A stretch of 64,000 nt of DNA from Pyrenochaeta sp. MPI-SDFR-AT-0127 (taxonomy: Eukaryota; Ascomycota; Dothideomycetes; Pleosporales; Cucurbitariaceae), in assembly GCA_020747015.1 (NCBI GenBank), contig JAGTJM010000014.1:434001-498000 (forward strand). Reading direction: 5' to 3'. Shown here piece by piece: positions 33,452 to 44,697 of this stretch. Position 1 is the first letter of the stretch; each line of letters starts with the position of its first letter. Made by a program: the position numbers and the translations under genes. A model generated the notes under the pieces. The model was given only the letters and a program-made list of their open reading frames with translations. It was not told the DNA's origin and did no database searches.

Positions 33452-35264
33452 ATGGCGTTAGGACTATTTGGCTCCAAGACGGCTACCGATGCCGACCAGC
33501 ACAGTAGCAGCAGCAATGAAAAGGTCTCCAAGCCTGAAAAGTCCTACGATGCTGAAGCCGGCTTGGGGAGGATCGAGCACCCGTCTCGCCGCGATGCTGG
33601 GAGCGAGGAGGATAGCATCACCATTGGCAAGCAGATTGAAATGGAATCCGAGAATGCTATCAAGTATCGCACGTGCAGCTGGCCCAAAGTATGTCTTCAA
33701 CATCCGTCGAGACAGCATGAATTACCTTTATGAAATCATCTCGACATCTGATGGCGCGATACTGATTGTTCAATAGACCGCGGCATTGTTGTTTTCAGAG
33801 TACATTTGCCTGGCTATTATGTCGTTCCCATGGTCTTACTCTATCCTCGGTCTTGTACCAGGCTTAATTTTGACCGTCGTCATCGCTGGACTGGTGCTCT
33901 ACACCTCTTTGATCACCTGGTGAGCTTTTCGATTCCTTGAACTGTTTGGATTTTCACGCTAACTTTTCAAGGGAATTCTGTCTGCGCCATCCTGAGATTC
34001 GTGATGTTTGCGATCTTGGCCAGATGATCTTCTGGAACAAGAAGTGGGCTTTCTACTTCACTGCTGTCATGTTTATCTTGAATAGTAAGTCTGTCCTCAA
34101 TGGCAACTTCGCAGACCTCTAGAGATCAATACCTGCATCATTCCCCACGGAGTCTGCAAGTGGCAATCTAGACGTATCTGAGCATCAAATATGTTCCAGA
34201 TGACAATGTACCAACTACATACAACAGTGTGCTGACTTCGAGCCCCAGATACATTTATCATGGGCCTTCACTGCCTTGTAGGAGCCAAATGGTGGAATAC
34301 CATCACTGGCCATAGTACTTGCACCATTGCCTTTTCCGCAATTACAGCGATTATCTCATTCGGCGCCTCTCTCCCACGAACATTCTCCAGTCTCGCCAAG
34401 ATTGCAACATTTTCGGCCCTGTTCACGTTTATTTCCGTCATGCTTGCGGCAATCTTCTCCGGCATTGAACAGAAACCTGCGGGCTACCCAAGCAAGGGTG
34501 AGCCTCTAGTCCTGGTCGTTCCTGCTGCTGGCACTACGTTCGTCCTTGGAATGAGTGCATTCATGAACATCAGCTACACCTTCATCGGACAAATCACTCT
34601 TCCCAGCTTTATTGCTGAGATGAAGAATCCAAAGGACTTTCCTAAAGCACTATGGGCCGTTACCATCTGTGAGATCATCGTCTTTAGCTTGGTTGGAGGC
34701 GTTGTGTACGGCTACACCGGTACCCAGTACATGACAGCACCTGCTTTCGGCTCGCTTGAGAATGAAGTCTACAAGAAGGTGGCGTTCACATTCATGGTTC
34801 CTACCATCATCTTTTTGGGAGTACTCTACGCGTCAGTCTCCGCGCGCTTCGTCTTCTTCCGTCTCTTCGCCGGCACTCGACACATGGGAAACCACACGTT
34901 TGTCGGTTGGGCTAGTTGGGCAGGTATCCTCGCTGTGCTCTGGGTCTTCGCTTTTATCATTGCCGAGGTCATTCCGTTCTTCTCCGATCTGCTCTCACTC
35001 ATGAGCTCGCTGTTCGACTCCTTTTTTGGATTCATCTTCTGGGGCGTAGCCTACTTCAGGATGCGGAAAGCGAAATATGGGCCTGACTTTTGGAAGACAC
35101 GCGGTTTCCGCGGTTACTTTGGATTCTTCTTTAACATCACTCTTTGCTTGATTGGACTGCTTTTCTTGACGGCGGGAACATATGCTACTGTACAGTCCAT
35201 CATCGACGGCTATGCGGCTGCGTCCTTTGGAGGGCCATTTACGTGCCAAGACAATGGCTTGTAA
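33452..35264 (+). CDS. AAAP-family amino-acid permease (MTR-like)
   Basis: A 502-residue proton-coupled amino-acid transporter of the Aa_trans family, close to Neurospora MTR in layout. Exons are 33452-33688, 33777-33919, 33972-34084 and 34249-35264. The first 75 residues are a hydrophilic cytosolic tail. The first helix begins TAALLFSEYICLAIMSFPWSY, where relatives carry a glycine-rich substrate motif. About eleven hydrophobic segments are visible. Junctions restore ITWEFCLRHPEIRD and ILNNTFIMGLH, both familiar for the family. The third intron is long (164 bp). An upstream in-frame ATG at 33338 would add 38 residues; the start at 33452 is preferred because the protein character begins there. 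Substrate range (neutral or aromatic amino acids) is inferred. Confidence 0.92.
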
Positions 35265-35729
35265 ATGTGATCCATATGGATCGAGAGGAGAAGATCATAA
35301 CTACAAATTTGTCATTCAAGCGTTCGTATACCCTGGGTAAAGGTCTCTCGGATTGCAATATAATTTGAAGCTCGTCCTTGAGGACAGGAGAAGTTTCGAA
35401 GGCGTCAATCGCACGCCAGTCTTCACAGTAAAATAATTGGAAAAGTTAATGAATTGTTAAAGAGTATTATTGCTTTGAAATCAATAAAAACCCAAAATCC
35501 ACGTCTGTTCATATCCCCCATCAAGTGCCCCTCGTGTTGGCGACCGACAAAGCTCCCACGAACGTGGAGCTATGACGTCTCGCTAACGGCTCAAATGCCG
35601 ACTTGTCCACATGCCAGACCAGGCAAAGCTGTGCCCCACAACCTACTCTATTGCGAGCCTTCCACCCATCCTCACCTTTCCTACTCACCTAGACTTTGAC
35701 GTTAGATCTCTCTTAGAGCTTCAGCAATC
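35265..35729. other. Intergenic, no gene recognised
   Basis: 465 bp holding the permease 3' UTR and the OPI3 promoter. AT-rich between 35430 and 35490; no other feature. Confidence 0.4.
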
Positions 35730-36663
35730 ATGACTGCCCTTATAGATTTCAGCCAGCCCAGTTTGTGGAGTGAGTAGTTTCTTTCTTCGAGGGAGCTCTG
35801 TAGAGTGGGGAGAAAGCAAATACTGATCCCAGCATGTAGTTTCTGCAGCAAGCATTGCGTTTAACCCTACCTTTTGGAAGTAAGTTTCATTGCTCTACAT
35901 GTATACAGGTCTGAGGCTGATATGGGCGTGTTAGCATTGCGGCGCAGCAAGGTACGATGGGGCATTTTCCCTTCTCCGTTCCCCATGCGAAGCCCCACGT
36001 TGGGTGGCTGCATGGGGGCCTGGGAGCAAATCAGACGTATAGAAACGCATCTGACGGGTTGCAGAATACCACAATAAAATCATCACGAAGCTGTTCGGCG
36101 GCAATGCGCGACTCGGCTGCTATGGGCTTGCCGTGACCATTTTCTCGCTGGGCATCTTCAGAGACTACCTGTACGTACGCACGAGCTTCAAATCTCTCCC
36201 GCAGATGGAGAAGAGGCATTCGGATATACAGATCCGTTTTGACACTAACTTCACCCACAGCTACAACGAAGCCCTCCTCGCCCAACCAACTCACCCTGCG
36301 CTCCTGTCCCCGCTTGTCAAATACTCCGCCATCCCGCTCTTCCTCACAGGCAACACCCTGGTCCTGACCTCCATGTACGCACTCGGCGTAACAGGAACCT
36401 ACCTGGGCGACTACTTTGGCATTCTAATGGACGCCAAAGTCACCGGCTTCCCGTTCAACGTGTCCGACGCACCCATGTACCACGGCTCGACGCTCTCGTT
36501 CCTGGCAACTGCGCTGTGGTACGGAAAGCCGGTGGGTCTCCTCTTGACGGGCTTCGTGGCGGTGGCGTATAGCATTGCGCGGAGGTGGGAGGATCCGTTC
36601 ACGGGCATGATTTATGCAAAGAGGGATGAAGAGAGGAAGAAGGGCGGCAAGAAGGCGCTATAG
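35730..36663 (+). CDS. OPI3: Phospholipid N-methyltransferase Opi3 (PEMT)
   Basis: An ER membrane enzyme making phosphatidylcholine by the last two SAM-dependent methylations of the Kennedy-independent route. Five exons (35730-35769, 35840-35879, 35935-35951, 36065-36170, 36261-36663) encode 201 residues. Exon 3 is a 17-nt microexon; it joins FNPTFWN to EYHNKIITKLFGG through IAAQQ, filling a gap that would otherwise lack residues conserved in the family. Four hydrophobic segments are present. The family motif LGVTGTYLGDYFGILMD and the SAM-related GSTLSFLATALWYGKP with EDPFTGMIYAKRDEE are clear. The C-terminus is lysine-rich (KKGGKKAL), as in ER-retained proteins. The frame is continuous only if all four introns are removed. 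Confidence 0.93.
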
Positions 36664-37446
36664 AAAACTCCCACCCACCTGGGATAGCCATTGGAGCTTT
36701 CGATTTCAGGAGTGGTTTCCAGGGATGCAGCCAAGTCGTGATAGAGCAGTTTCATGCATCGAGGAGCATAATTACTTGGACAATTGGCGGAAGATATTCA
36801 GCCAGCTGTACGGGTTCGAAGGGGGCAAACGGCATGGGCAAGGAGCGGAACGTCGATTCAACATGGCTGCAGTGCACAGCAATGGCGTTTAGGTTTGTTT
36901 TGCGGGTATTCAACTGCCAGCTTAATACTTTAGATTTAGTATGACGGGAAAAGAAAACTATTTGCATGAGATTGAACAGCCCAAAGCAACAACAGCCCGA
37001 GCGACACACATCACGCAATATCGAAAGCGTTGGAATGATACACTGCTGTGACATTTGAGTGACCTGCATTGAGGCGACTACTTCACGCATATACTAAGGC
37101 AGCAGACTGGGTACAACTAGAGACGCCGTACGTTCATCCAAATACCACATCACTTGGGATTTTCACATGCCTAAGCTCGATTTAGACATGGCACAGCACA
37201 GAGCAAGTAAGGTGGACAATCATTGATTAAAGAATTTTTCGCTATTAAGACTTCGCTTCTACGCTCCAAGATACTCGTGCTGCACGTTGAGAATGCACAG
37301 TGGCAGAAGCAACACGTTGCCTCCATCACTGTTGCATCCGATCTGATACAGCGCTTTCGCTCAAAGCACGCACGAGTTATACGCCGACAGTGTTCATTTT
37401 TGCCAAAGTCCCAACCGAGCCCAGCGTGGTATCTTTGGTGAACAGT
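36664..37446. other. Convergent 3' region OPI3 / beta-tubulin
   Basis: 783 bp between two convergent stop codons, presumably both 3' UTRs. No coding frame with recognisable content. Confidence 0.45.
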
Positions 37447-39052
37447 TTACTCCTCAGCCTCAAGAGGAGCCTCCTCATCGTACTCCTCCTCAGCATCAGA
37501 GATGGCAGCCTCCTGGTACTGTTGGTACTCAGAGACCAAGTCGTTCATGTTGGACTCAGCCTCGGTGAACTCCATCTCGTCCATACCCTCACCAGTGTAC
37601 CAATGCAAGAAAGCCTTGCGCCTGAACATGGCAGTGAACTGGTCACCGATGCGCTTGAACAGCTCCTGGATGGAGGTGGAGTTACCCACGAAGGTCGAGG
37701 ACATCCTGAGGCCGCGAGGAGGAACCGAGCAGAGAGCGGTCTGGACGTTGTTGGGGATCCACTCAACGAAGTACGAGGAGTTCTTGTTCTGGACGTTGCG
37801 CATCTGGTCCTCAACCTCCTTCATCGAGACCTTACCACGGAAGTAAGCAGAGCAGGTCAGGTAGCGACCGTTACGGAAGTCGGACGCAGCCATCATGTTC
37901 TTGGGGTCGAACATTTGCTGTGTGAGCTCAGGAACGGAAACAGCGCGGAAGGAGTTGGCGCCACGGCTGGTCAGAGGAGCGAATCCGACCATGAAGAAAT
38001 GCAGACGAGGGAAGGGAACCATGTTGACAGCCAACTTCCTGAGATCAGAGTTGAGCTGACCAGGGAAACGCAGGCAGGTGGTGACACCCGACATGACTGC
38101 GGAGACGAGATGGTTGAGATCGCCGTAGGATGGGTTGTTTAGCTTGAGAGTCCTCATGCAGATGTCGTACAGAGCCTAAGATCAATTAATATCAACTGAT
38201 GTTCAAGTGAAAGTCCTCACGCACCTCGTTGTCAATGCAGAAGGTCTCGTCGGAGTTCTCGACGAGCTGATGGATGGACAGGGTGGCGTTGTAGGGCTCC
38301 ACAACGGTATCCGAGACCTTAGGAGAAGGCACAACGGAGAAGGTAGCCATCATGCGGTCGGGGAACTCCTCGCGGATCTTGGAGATGAGGAGGGTACCCA
38401 TACCGGCACCAGTACCACCACCAAGAGAGTGGGTGATCTGGAAACCCTGGAGGCAGTCGCAGCCCTCGGCCTCGCGACGAACGACATCAAGGACCTGGTC
38501 AACAAGCTCGGCACCCTCAGTGTAATGGCCCTTCGCCCAGTTGTTACCAGCGCCAGACTGGCCGAAGACAAAGTTGTCGGGACGGAAAAGCTGTCCGAAA
38601 GGTCCAGCGCGGACGGCGTCCATCGTACCGGGCTCGAGATCGACAAGGACGGCGCGGGGAACAAACTTGTTGTTGGAAGCCTGCCATTGGTCAGGATTTG
38701 CAATTCATCTCACAGAGGCAAATCACAAACCTCGTTGAAGTAGACGTTCATGCGCTCGAGCTGGAGATCTGAGGTGCCATTGTAGACACCGGAGCCGTCG
38801 AGGCCATGCTCTCCGGAGATGGTCTGCCAGAAGGCGGCACCGATTTGGTTACCCTGCGAATGATCAGATGCCGTTTCGACGAGTTACTTCCACGTGTACA
38901 TACGCATTGGCCGGTCTGAAGATGGACCTATTGCACAGAAAGCTCGTTAGCTGTTGTTCTCTCTCTGTTGTGTTGACCCTGAGCGGCAACGCGGGGCAGG
39001 ACGCGCCACAGCAGTTGTGCCAAGCGGGGCGAATACGTACAATCTCACGCAT
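37447..39052 (-). CDS. TUB2: Beta-tubulin
   Basis: The beta subunit of microtubules, 447 residues. Five exons: 39052-39041 (12 nt, MREI), 38927-38904 (24 nt), 38853-38731, 38680-38225 and 38175-37447. The start is MREIVHLQTGQCGNQIG, and the GTP-binding signature GGGTGAGMG is at 140-148. The C-terminus is a highly acidic tail (YDEEAPLEAEE). Positions tied to benzimidazole resistance carry the usual sensitive residues: His6, Tyr50, Phe167, Glu198, Phe200 and Leu240. The intron-rich 5' end with two tiny exons is the pattern known for filamentous ascomycete tubulins. The first intron is 113 bp, the others 49-50 bp. Confidence 0.98.
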
Positions 39053-39554
39053 ATTGGTGGCTGTGGGTGAGGTAGAGGTGGTTTCTGAAGCTGAGAATGG
39101 TGTTGAGCTGGGTTGAGGCTGCTGGTGTTGCTGGGTGTGGAGGCAGAGGAGGAGCAGCGGTGTGGAAAAGGTGGATTGTGGAAGCGGGTCCGTGCCACGC
39201 TAACGCTAGCTGTAAACAACGCGCGACAGGCACCAGCATTTCCGACCGCGACAACAAGAGGGGCACTTTGGTGAAGATGGCCAAACAGGTCTTTGGGAGA
39301 GGACTTGTAGAGTCGTCGCGCAAACACGTTTCAATCTGCATTGATGAGTGCGTTGACGATCACGGGCAGTTGCTTCGTGTGCATCGCCCAGACTGGCAGT
39401 GGGCTCGGGGGTTCTTTTGGTCTCAACAACAGCCTGTATGCTATGCTTCTCATTCGCTACAGCCCACACAACTCCAAGTCTACCAGATCTATCTATCCCA
39501 CGTGTAATGACCCATCCAACACCAAGCAACAGACCCTGATATCACATTCGCATG
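39053..39554. other. Intergenic, tubulin 5' region
   Basis: 502 bp upstream of TUB2 and downstream of the ceramidase stop. Holds the tubulin promoter; purine-rich on the plus strand at 39110-39180. No separate gene. Confidence 0.45.
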
Positions 39555-40681
39555 TTACAGCTCCTTTTTCAGCGAACCATTGGTATGGCCATTGGCGGAG
39601 CTTCTGTGCAGCTTCACAACCACAGGTACGGTCCACAAGTTTGGCCATACCAGTTCGTATTCATCCTGCCTGTAGTTCAGACAATGGCGCAAATAGATGC
39701 CCCAAACGATGTAATAATAAGCTCCCACACCCGTCATGACATGCCTGATAATGTGAGCGTTTGATGTCGTGCAGTTTAAACAGCAAACTCACCACCATCC
39801 ATGGCCTTCTAGGATGAATCCCCATGGCATTCCCACCTCTCTCCTCCATCTGATTAACGTCGAGCAGTACTCGTTGTCCAAGCTCCAGACTGCGAAACCT
39901 CCGAGGAAAATGCTCAGACCGAAGGCAATCATCTTCCACATTGTGCGTAAAATTTCCTGGTCCCGTCGGTCTTCCTTTACCCGGACTGTCTTCTGGCTAC
40001 CATGCAGACGCGGATTTGCTGCCTCTCTTTCCTCAGAGCGGAACCGTGGCCGAATGTTGACCTCCATGACATACATTGCGCGAAAGAGGACAATGGCTGT
40101 TAAGATGGCGTACGCATTTTGATGGAACGTTGGATCTTGGAGGTAGTGATAGTACAATGTAATGAACACAGCAAGCGAGATCAACCCTATCGCTAACATG
40201 GTAGAATACAGTCTAGATTTGCCGTACGAAAATGTAGCAAAGTTCATTAAGCAAGTGGTGTAAATCATTGACAGCTCGTCAACGAGCTGCATGGGGTCTT
40301 TGAGGTGTTAGCAAACATGAGGTAAAAATGGCAGAGTACTTACACTTTAGTGTTGCGTGGAATAGAAAGCTCCCGCTTCCGACAAGTAGGTAGCCGATGA
40401 AGGCAACTAGAAAGACTGTGTCATGTCCATGCTTTAAACAATTGCGAATGCCCTTGAAAGCCAGGTACATGAACAGGAGATTTGTAAGTGTGTTGATAAT
40501 CTCTGCAGAGTACTGTGTTACGACGTAATTCTATAGGGGCCTTAGCATTGTATTTTCAAAACGAGAGTGCTGTCTGACGCACCTCCTCACACCAGTCAAT
40601 GGTGGATGTCACTGGTGACCATAATCCCTCCTGCTCAGGTGGATATGGAACTGAGGGTAGGCGAGATATTATCGAAGCCAT
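39555..40681 (-). CDS. Alkaline ceramidase (YPC1/YDC1 family)
   Basis: A 326-residue multi-pass ER/Golgi enzyme that hydrolyses (phyto- or dihydro-)ceramide to a sphingoid base and fatty acid. Exons are 40681-40583, 40530-40344, 40297-39793 and 39744-39555; the introns are 46-52 bp. Family landmarks are TSTIDWCEENY, the first histidine/serine segment SGSFLFHATLKYPMQLVDEL, and the C-terminal histidine pair HGWWHVMTG, which supply the zinc-binding His residues. About seven hydrophobic segments fit the fold. The junctions were chosen because they restore these two histidine motifs. Which ceramide it prefers cannot be told. Confidence 0.94.
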
Positions 40682-41141
40682 TGCGTCGTTGTGTCCAAAA
40701 AAAGTAGAGTGACAAGTTTACGGGAACTGACGTGAATCCGTAAAACTCAGAGGACAGAATACAGGACTTGTACCTAGGCCCGGAGTCTTCGGGAAGTGGA
40801 ATGATGAGCGAGCGGTCAGCGATAGGTCAGGGTCGGTTCGTCATGCCTAGGACAACAGGTTGCGAGAGTAGCACAAACGCACAACGAGCACAGTGACAGC
40901 CAGGTATGAAGCAGCAAGGAAGTCATTTTGGAAACGTAGAGATTTCGTGCACGCGCCAGTGACAAACACGTGGGACGTCACTGCGAACAACAGAGGCAGT
41001 TGCGGGTTTCAGCGTTGCGGCCAGTCAGATGCTGAGCAGGGGTTCTAAGCGAGAAAGCCTCACCTTGTTCGCCATGCCCTGGCCCGACCCAAACCCACGA
41101 GATCGCCCCAGATATTCCACAATCGCATATCTTCCGCCAAG
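40682..41141. promoter_or_regulatory. Divergent promoter region ceramidase / prefoldin 1
   Basis: 460 bp between divergent start codons. No recognised element and no coding content. Confidence 0.4.
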
Positions 41142-41626
41142 ATGTCGATGCCAAACGAGGCCCTGCAGAAGGTGTGCACAGAAAGCTATGTCTAGAGAGA
41201 CGCCTAGAGCTGACATTTCTAGGTCTTGCAAGAAATCAGCCAGAAAAAGGCCTTCGCTGAACAGCAACTCGTGATCGTCAAACAGCAAAAGGCAGCCCGG
41301 ACACGAGAGAGCCGGCTATTGCAGCTCACCTCTTCTGAAGTATCATCATTACCTGCTGATACGAAGGTGTATGAGGGTGTTGGGAAGATGTAAGTACATC
41401 GTGCAGTGATCGTCCATTTACCCCTCCACCAAGTGTACGAAAATGAGGTGCTAACGGTGATAGGTTTGTCTGCACACCGATTCCAGATGTTCAGAAGAGG
41501 CTTAAGGATGAGGACGAGGCACTGACGAAAGAAATGTCCAATCTGGATAAGAAAGAAGATTATCTAGAGAAGACGTACACGAACAGCAAGAACAGCCTCG
41601 AGCAGGTGCTTAAGGGGGCAAGCTGA
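41142..41626 (+). CDS. PFD1: Prefoldin subunit 1
   Basis: A beta-class subunit of the hexameric prefoldin chaperone, which hands nascent actin and tubulin to the CCT chaperonin. Exons are 41142-41171 (30 nt), 41223-41389 and 41464-41626, giving 119 residues, the normal length. Two coiled-coil helices (ISQKKAFAEQQLVIVKQQK and the C-terminal DKKEDYLEKTYTNSKNSLEQ) flank the beta-hairpin region YEGVGKMFVCTPI. The first exon encodes MSMPNEALQK. The gene lies 2.1 kb from TUB2, whose product is a prefoldin client, but nothing indicates more than chance. Confidence 0.93.
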
Positions 41627-41958
41627 GTGAACAGAAGAAAATCCGACATGACGAAGAGTATCCTTGACTCTACGACGGATGATTATTTCACTTGGAGTAG
41701 TAGCCGTATATATCAACCGAGCAAGTGAACTGGCGAAGTAGTCGATACCCTATAGCAACCAATCTCATGACATGCTAGCAGTATGTCACTTCAAGACGAG
41801 AAGGCGAGCCGCTGCTAAAACGTTTTTCTTAAACAAGCTTAGTAACTCAGATGATATCAAAGATACATGATTATGATAATGCAAATCTAGAACTTAGTTT
41901 GAACATGGATGCTTTTCATGATGGCGTCTATCATCTATTGTCCGAACTTCTACCAACA
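41627..41958. other. Convergent 3' region prefoldin 1 / BCKDH E2
   Basis: 332 bp between convergent stop codons, AT-rich, presumably two 3' UTRs. Confidence 0.4.
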
Positions 41959-43629
41959 TCATCTCATCCTCACCAACATTGCTTCTACTCCTTCAATATT
42001 CTTCCTAACCTCCTCAGCCGCCCTCGCAACGTAAGCTCCATCCACAACTCGATGGTCTGCACTCCAACTGAAAACACACTCTTCCCTTCTTACCAATTCA
42101 CCGCCCTCACCGAACGCAGGTATCACCCTCGCTTTTCCAATGCCTAGTATGCCAACTTGTGGTCCCACAATTACCGGCGCGACCGCTGTCCCGCCTATAC
42201 TTCCGATATTGCTGATCGTGAATGTCGCTCCAGATAGATCGGCAGAAGTCAACTTGCCAGCTCTGGCAAGGCTGCTAAGGCGTTGAATCTCTAGGGCGAG
42301 AGACACAATGCTGTGGTTTTGTACGTTCTTGATTACTGGAACTAGGAGACCAGAGGGGGAGTCGACGGCCACCCCTATGTTGTGGCTTCCTTTCAGAATT
42401 ATTTGTGGTTTGTTGGGATTGGAACTTATATCCAGATGTGAATTCAGAAGTGGGAATTGTTGGAAGGTGAGAGATACTGCTTTGATGATGATAGGTAGCG
42501 GGGTTATGCGCTCCGCCTTTTCGCGACCAACGTTGTACATTTTGCGTAGGGATGTAAGGGAGCTGAAGTTCACTGCGTCTGTGTAGAGGAAGTGCGGTAT
42601 GGAGAGAGATTTAGTCATCTGTTTAAACATGCCTGATTGAACTGGTGTTAATGGTTGAATGCGGTCTTCAACTTGTTGGGTCGATGAAAGTGCTGATACA
42701 GGGGGCGTTGATGGTGTGCCAGCTGATTGCTTTAATGCTTGCAAATGTTTCTGGACGTCTTCTTTCAAAACGCGGCCCTCTTTCCCTGTACCATCAATGT
42801 CTTCGATGTTCAGCTTGTTTTCCTTGACTATATGTCGCACAGCAGGCGTTGCCAATGATGCATGTTTGCCTGGTTGCCGTTGCGGCCTCGATTCCTCTTG
42901 AACTGCTTCTGTGGGTGAGGATGTAGACTGTTCCGGTACGGTTCCATCTTCGGTGGCAACTTTGGTGTCGTTTCGTCCGACCTCCAACCCTTGTTCTTGT
43001 GCTTGTGGTTGCTTCGGTTGTTCCTTCTGAGTTTGTGTGCCTGAATCTCCGTTGAGTAGGACTTCATCAGCCGCGGAGATTTCGCTCTGGATGTCAATAT
43101 CTACTAGTGGCTTTGAAGGTCAGTTTGGATACTTTTCGGTCATCTGGGCTTAGAACATACCTTTCCGACCTTGGCCATATCATCTGGCTCGTAGTACAAC
43201 TTCTTGATTACTCCATCGAATCGCGATGTTATCTGCCCAAGTCTTAGCCTTCTTGCCTCCTCTAGGCATATGTATGCATACCTCGACTGACGCCTTGTCT
43301 GATTGTACCTCGCATATCGGATCGAACTGCTCAACGCGAGCGCCAGGCTTCACGAACCATTGTATGACCTGACATTCTGTAATGCCTAAACAGAGCATTG
43401 TTAGTCGCAGTGCTGACGTCTGATCAAAGCACTCACCCTCTCCAATATCTGCCAATAGGTATGGCTTTACAACTAACAGTCGCCTAGTTCCGCCAAAACC
43501 TCGTCTCTGCTCTTGCCTCCAGGAATACACGGGAGTGTTTGCATTCCGAGTAACCGCAATTGGAGCTCGCTGGGTGAGGTTTGACCGGGACAATAGCCTC
43601 GAGGCTTCTCTACACGTGAAAGACTTCAT
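41959..43629 (-). CDS. Branched-chain 2-oxoacid dehydrogenase E2 (lipoyl transacylase)
   Basis: The mitochondrial core subunit (DBT type) that transfers the acyl group made from Leu, Ile and Val oxo acids to CoA. Exons are 43629-43437, 43385-43282, 43232-43161 and 43110-41959, giving 506 residues. An Arg/Ser-rich presequence ends near RRGFGG. The lipoyl domain follows (LADIGEGITECQV, lipoyl lysine in QSDKASVE). A Gln/Glu/Pro-rich linker leads to the peripheral-subunit-binding domain (ATPAVRHIVKENKLNIEDI). The catalytic domain contains SIPHFLYTDAV and the active-site HRVVDGAYVAR. DBT rather than PDH or OGDH E2 is chosen from the GEGITECQVIQW and IPHF motifs. Functionally downstream of the aminotransferase at 26930-28333. 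Confidence 0.93.
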
Positions 43630-44697
43630 GGTGGACAATATTGACGTGTTATTTTTTCACGAGAAAGGAACATGATCAAGTACTGTGGCCCCGGATGTTG
43701 TAATCGCGTTGTGAACGGCAAAGCCGATAGCAGCCGGCCCTCGGTCGCGACCGATGACACAAGCGAAGCTGGGGAAACAGCCAGCCTAGCTCTTTTGGGC
43801 AAAGCGCTTTGCGGGTTAAGAGCGACGAGCGTATGCTACTTCTTTTTGCTTGCTCGCTGACGTTTGAATAATTCGAATCGTTACCGTCGATCATAGATAC
43901 AGATGTAAAGGCATGGTTGCAAAGCTGCCCGCAAAGCACAAATGAATTAGAACAGAAGCTGCGAAATCTCTGTCCAAAGCACGAGAAAAGAGAAAGTCCA
44001 GAGATAAGGAGAGTGTATACAATCCTCCTTCCTATTAAGGAACATATCAGCAAAATCCAGAATGAACTTGCAAAGTCTCTGCGAATGCTTGGCGAGAAAG
44101 TTTCCCGTGCCTAGGGCTTTGTCCGCTCCTGAACGAACATTCGAGGCGGACTATAGCAATAGCATAGAGAACTAGATGCTACCAGCTGATCGGCTGATTC
44201 TTTTGGCTATAGCTCTGAAGTTACCAAGTGCATAAATTTTCAAAAGGATCGCTTGCTTCTGCATCGGGTTCTCGGCCTTCCCAGCGAGACGGTATACAGT
44301 GCTGGTGCAGGAAGTGTCTGGCTGTCATCTGGGTGAAGAAGAGCAATCACAGCGCTGCTACTATCAAGATTCCCAGGACACGCTGGCTTGGCAAATTTGA
44401 TGAACTTGGCCATCGCAATCTTAGTCTCTCACAATGCTGCATCGATGGTTGCGAAGTTGTCGTTCATTCAAATGGAGAAGCCTGACCAAACGAGTTAAGC
44501 GCGCCGGAGCGGATAAACATCAAGGTGGGATGCAACTGCCCGCAGCCATCCCACCAGCGCGCATTTCACTCCGCAACCGCGTACCGAACCGTGTTTGCGC
44601 CTGACCGCTCCACCCCACCTACGTTGGTGGCCACAGCCTGCACGACACCAAGCATACTCTATTTGTTCGAAACACACCGCCAAAGAGTAGGCGCAAC
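43630..44697. other. Intergenic with small unassigned frames
   Basis: 1.07 kb between divergent E2 and CK2-beta starts. Two plus-strand frames, 43917-44114 (65 codons, helical and Lys/Glu-rich, ending LRMLGEKVSRA) and 44228-44485 (85 codons, with a CxxC and KIPRTRWLGKF), look mildly protein-like. They could be a decayed gene, but no family is recognisable and neither is called. Confidence 0.4.

Noticed and set aside
36800..36830. A GGGTTCGAAGG string resembling a tRNA B box
   Set aside because: No matching A box at suitable distance and no cloverleaf stems; it lies in the OPI3 3' region.
37300..38142. A 280-codon plus-strand frame rich in Leu/Val/His
   Set aside because: Antisense shadow of beta-tubulin exon 5.
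43917..44485. Two small mildly protein-like frames near CK2 beta
   Set aside because: Helical or CxxC character is too weak, no splice-linked model joins them, and no family was recognised.
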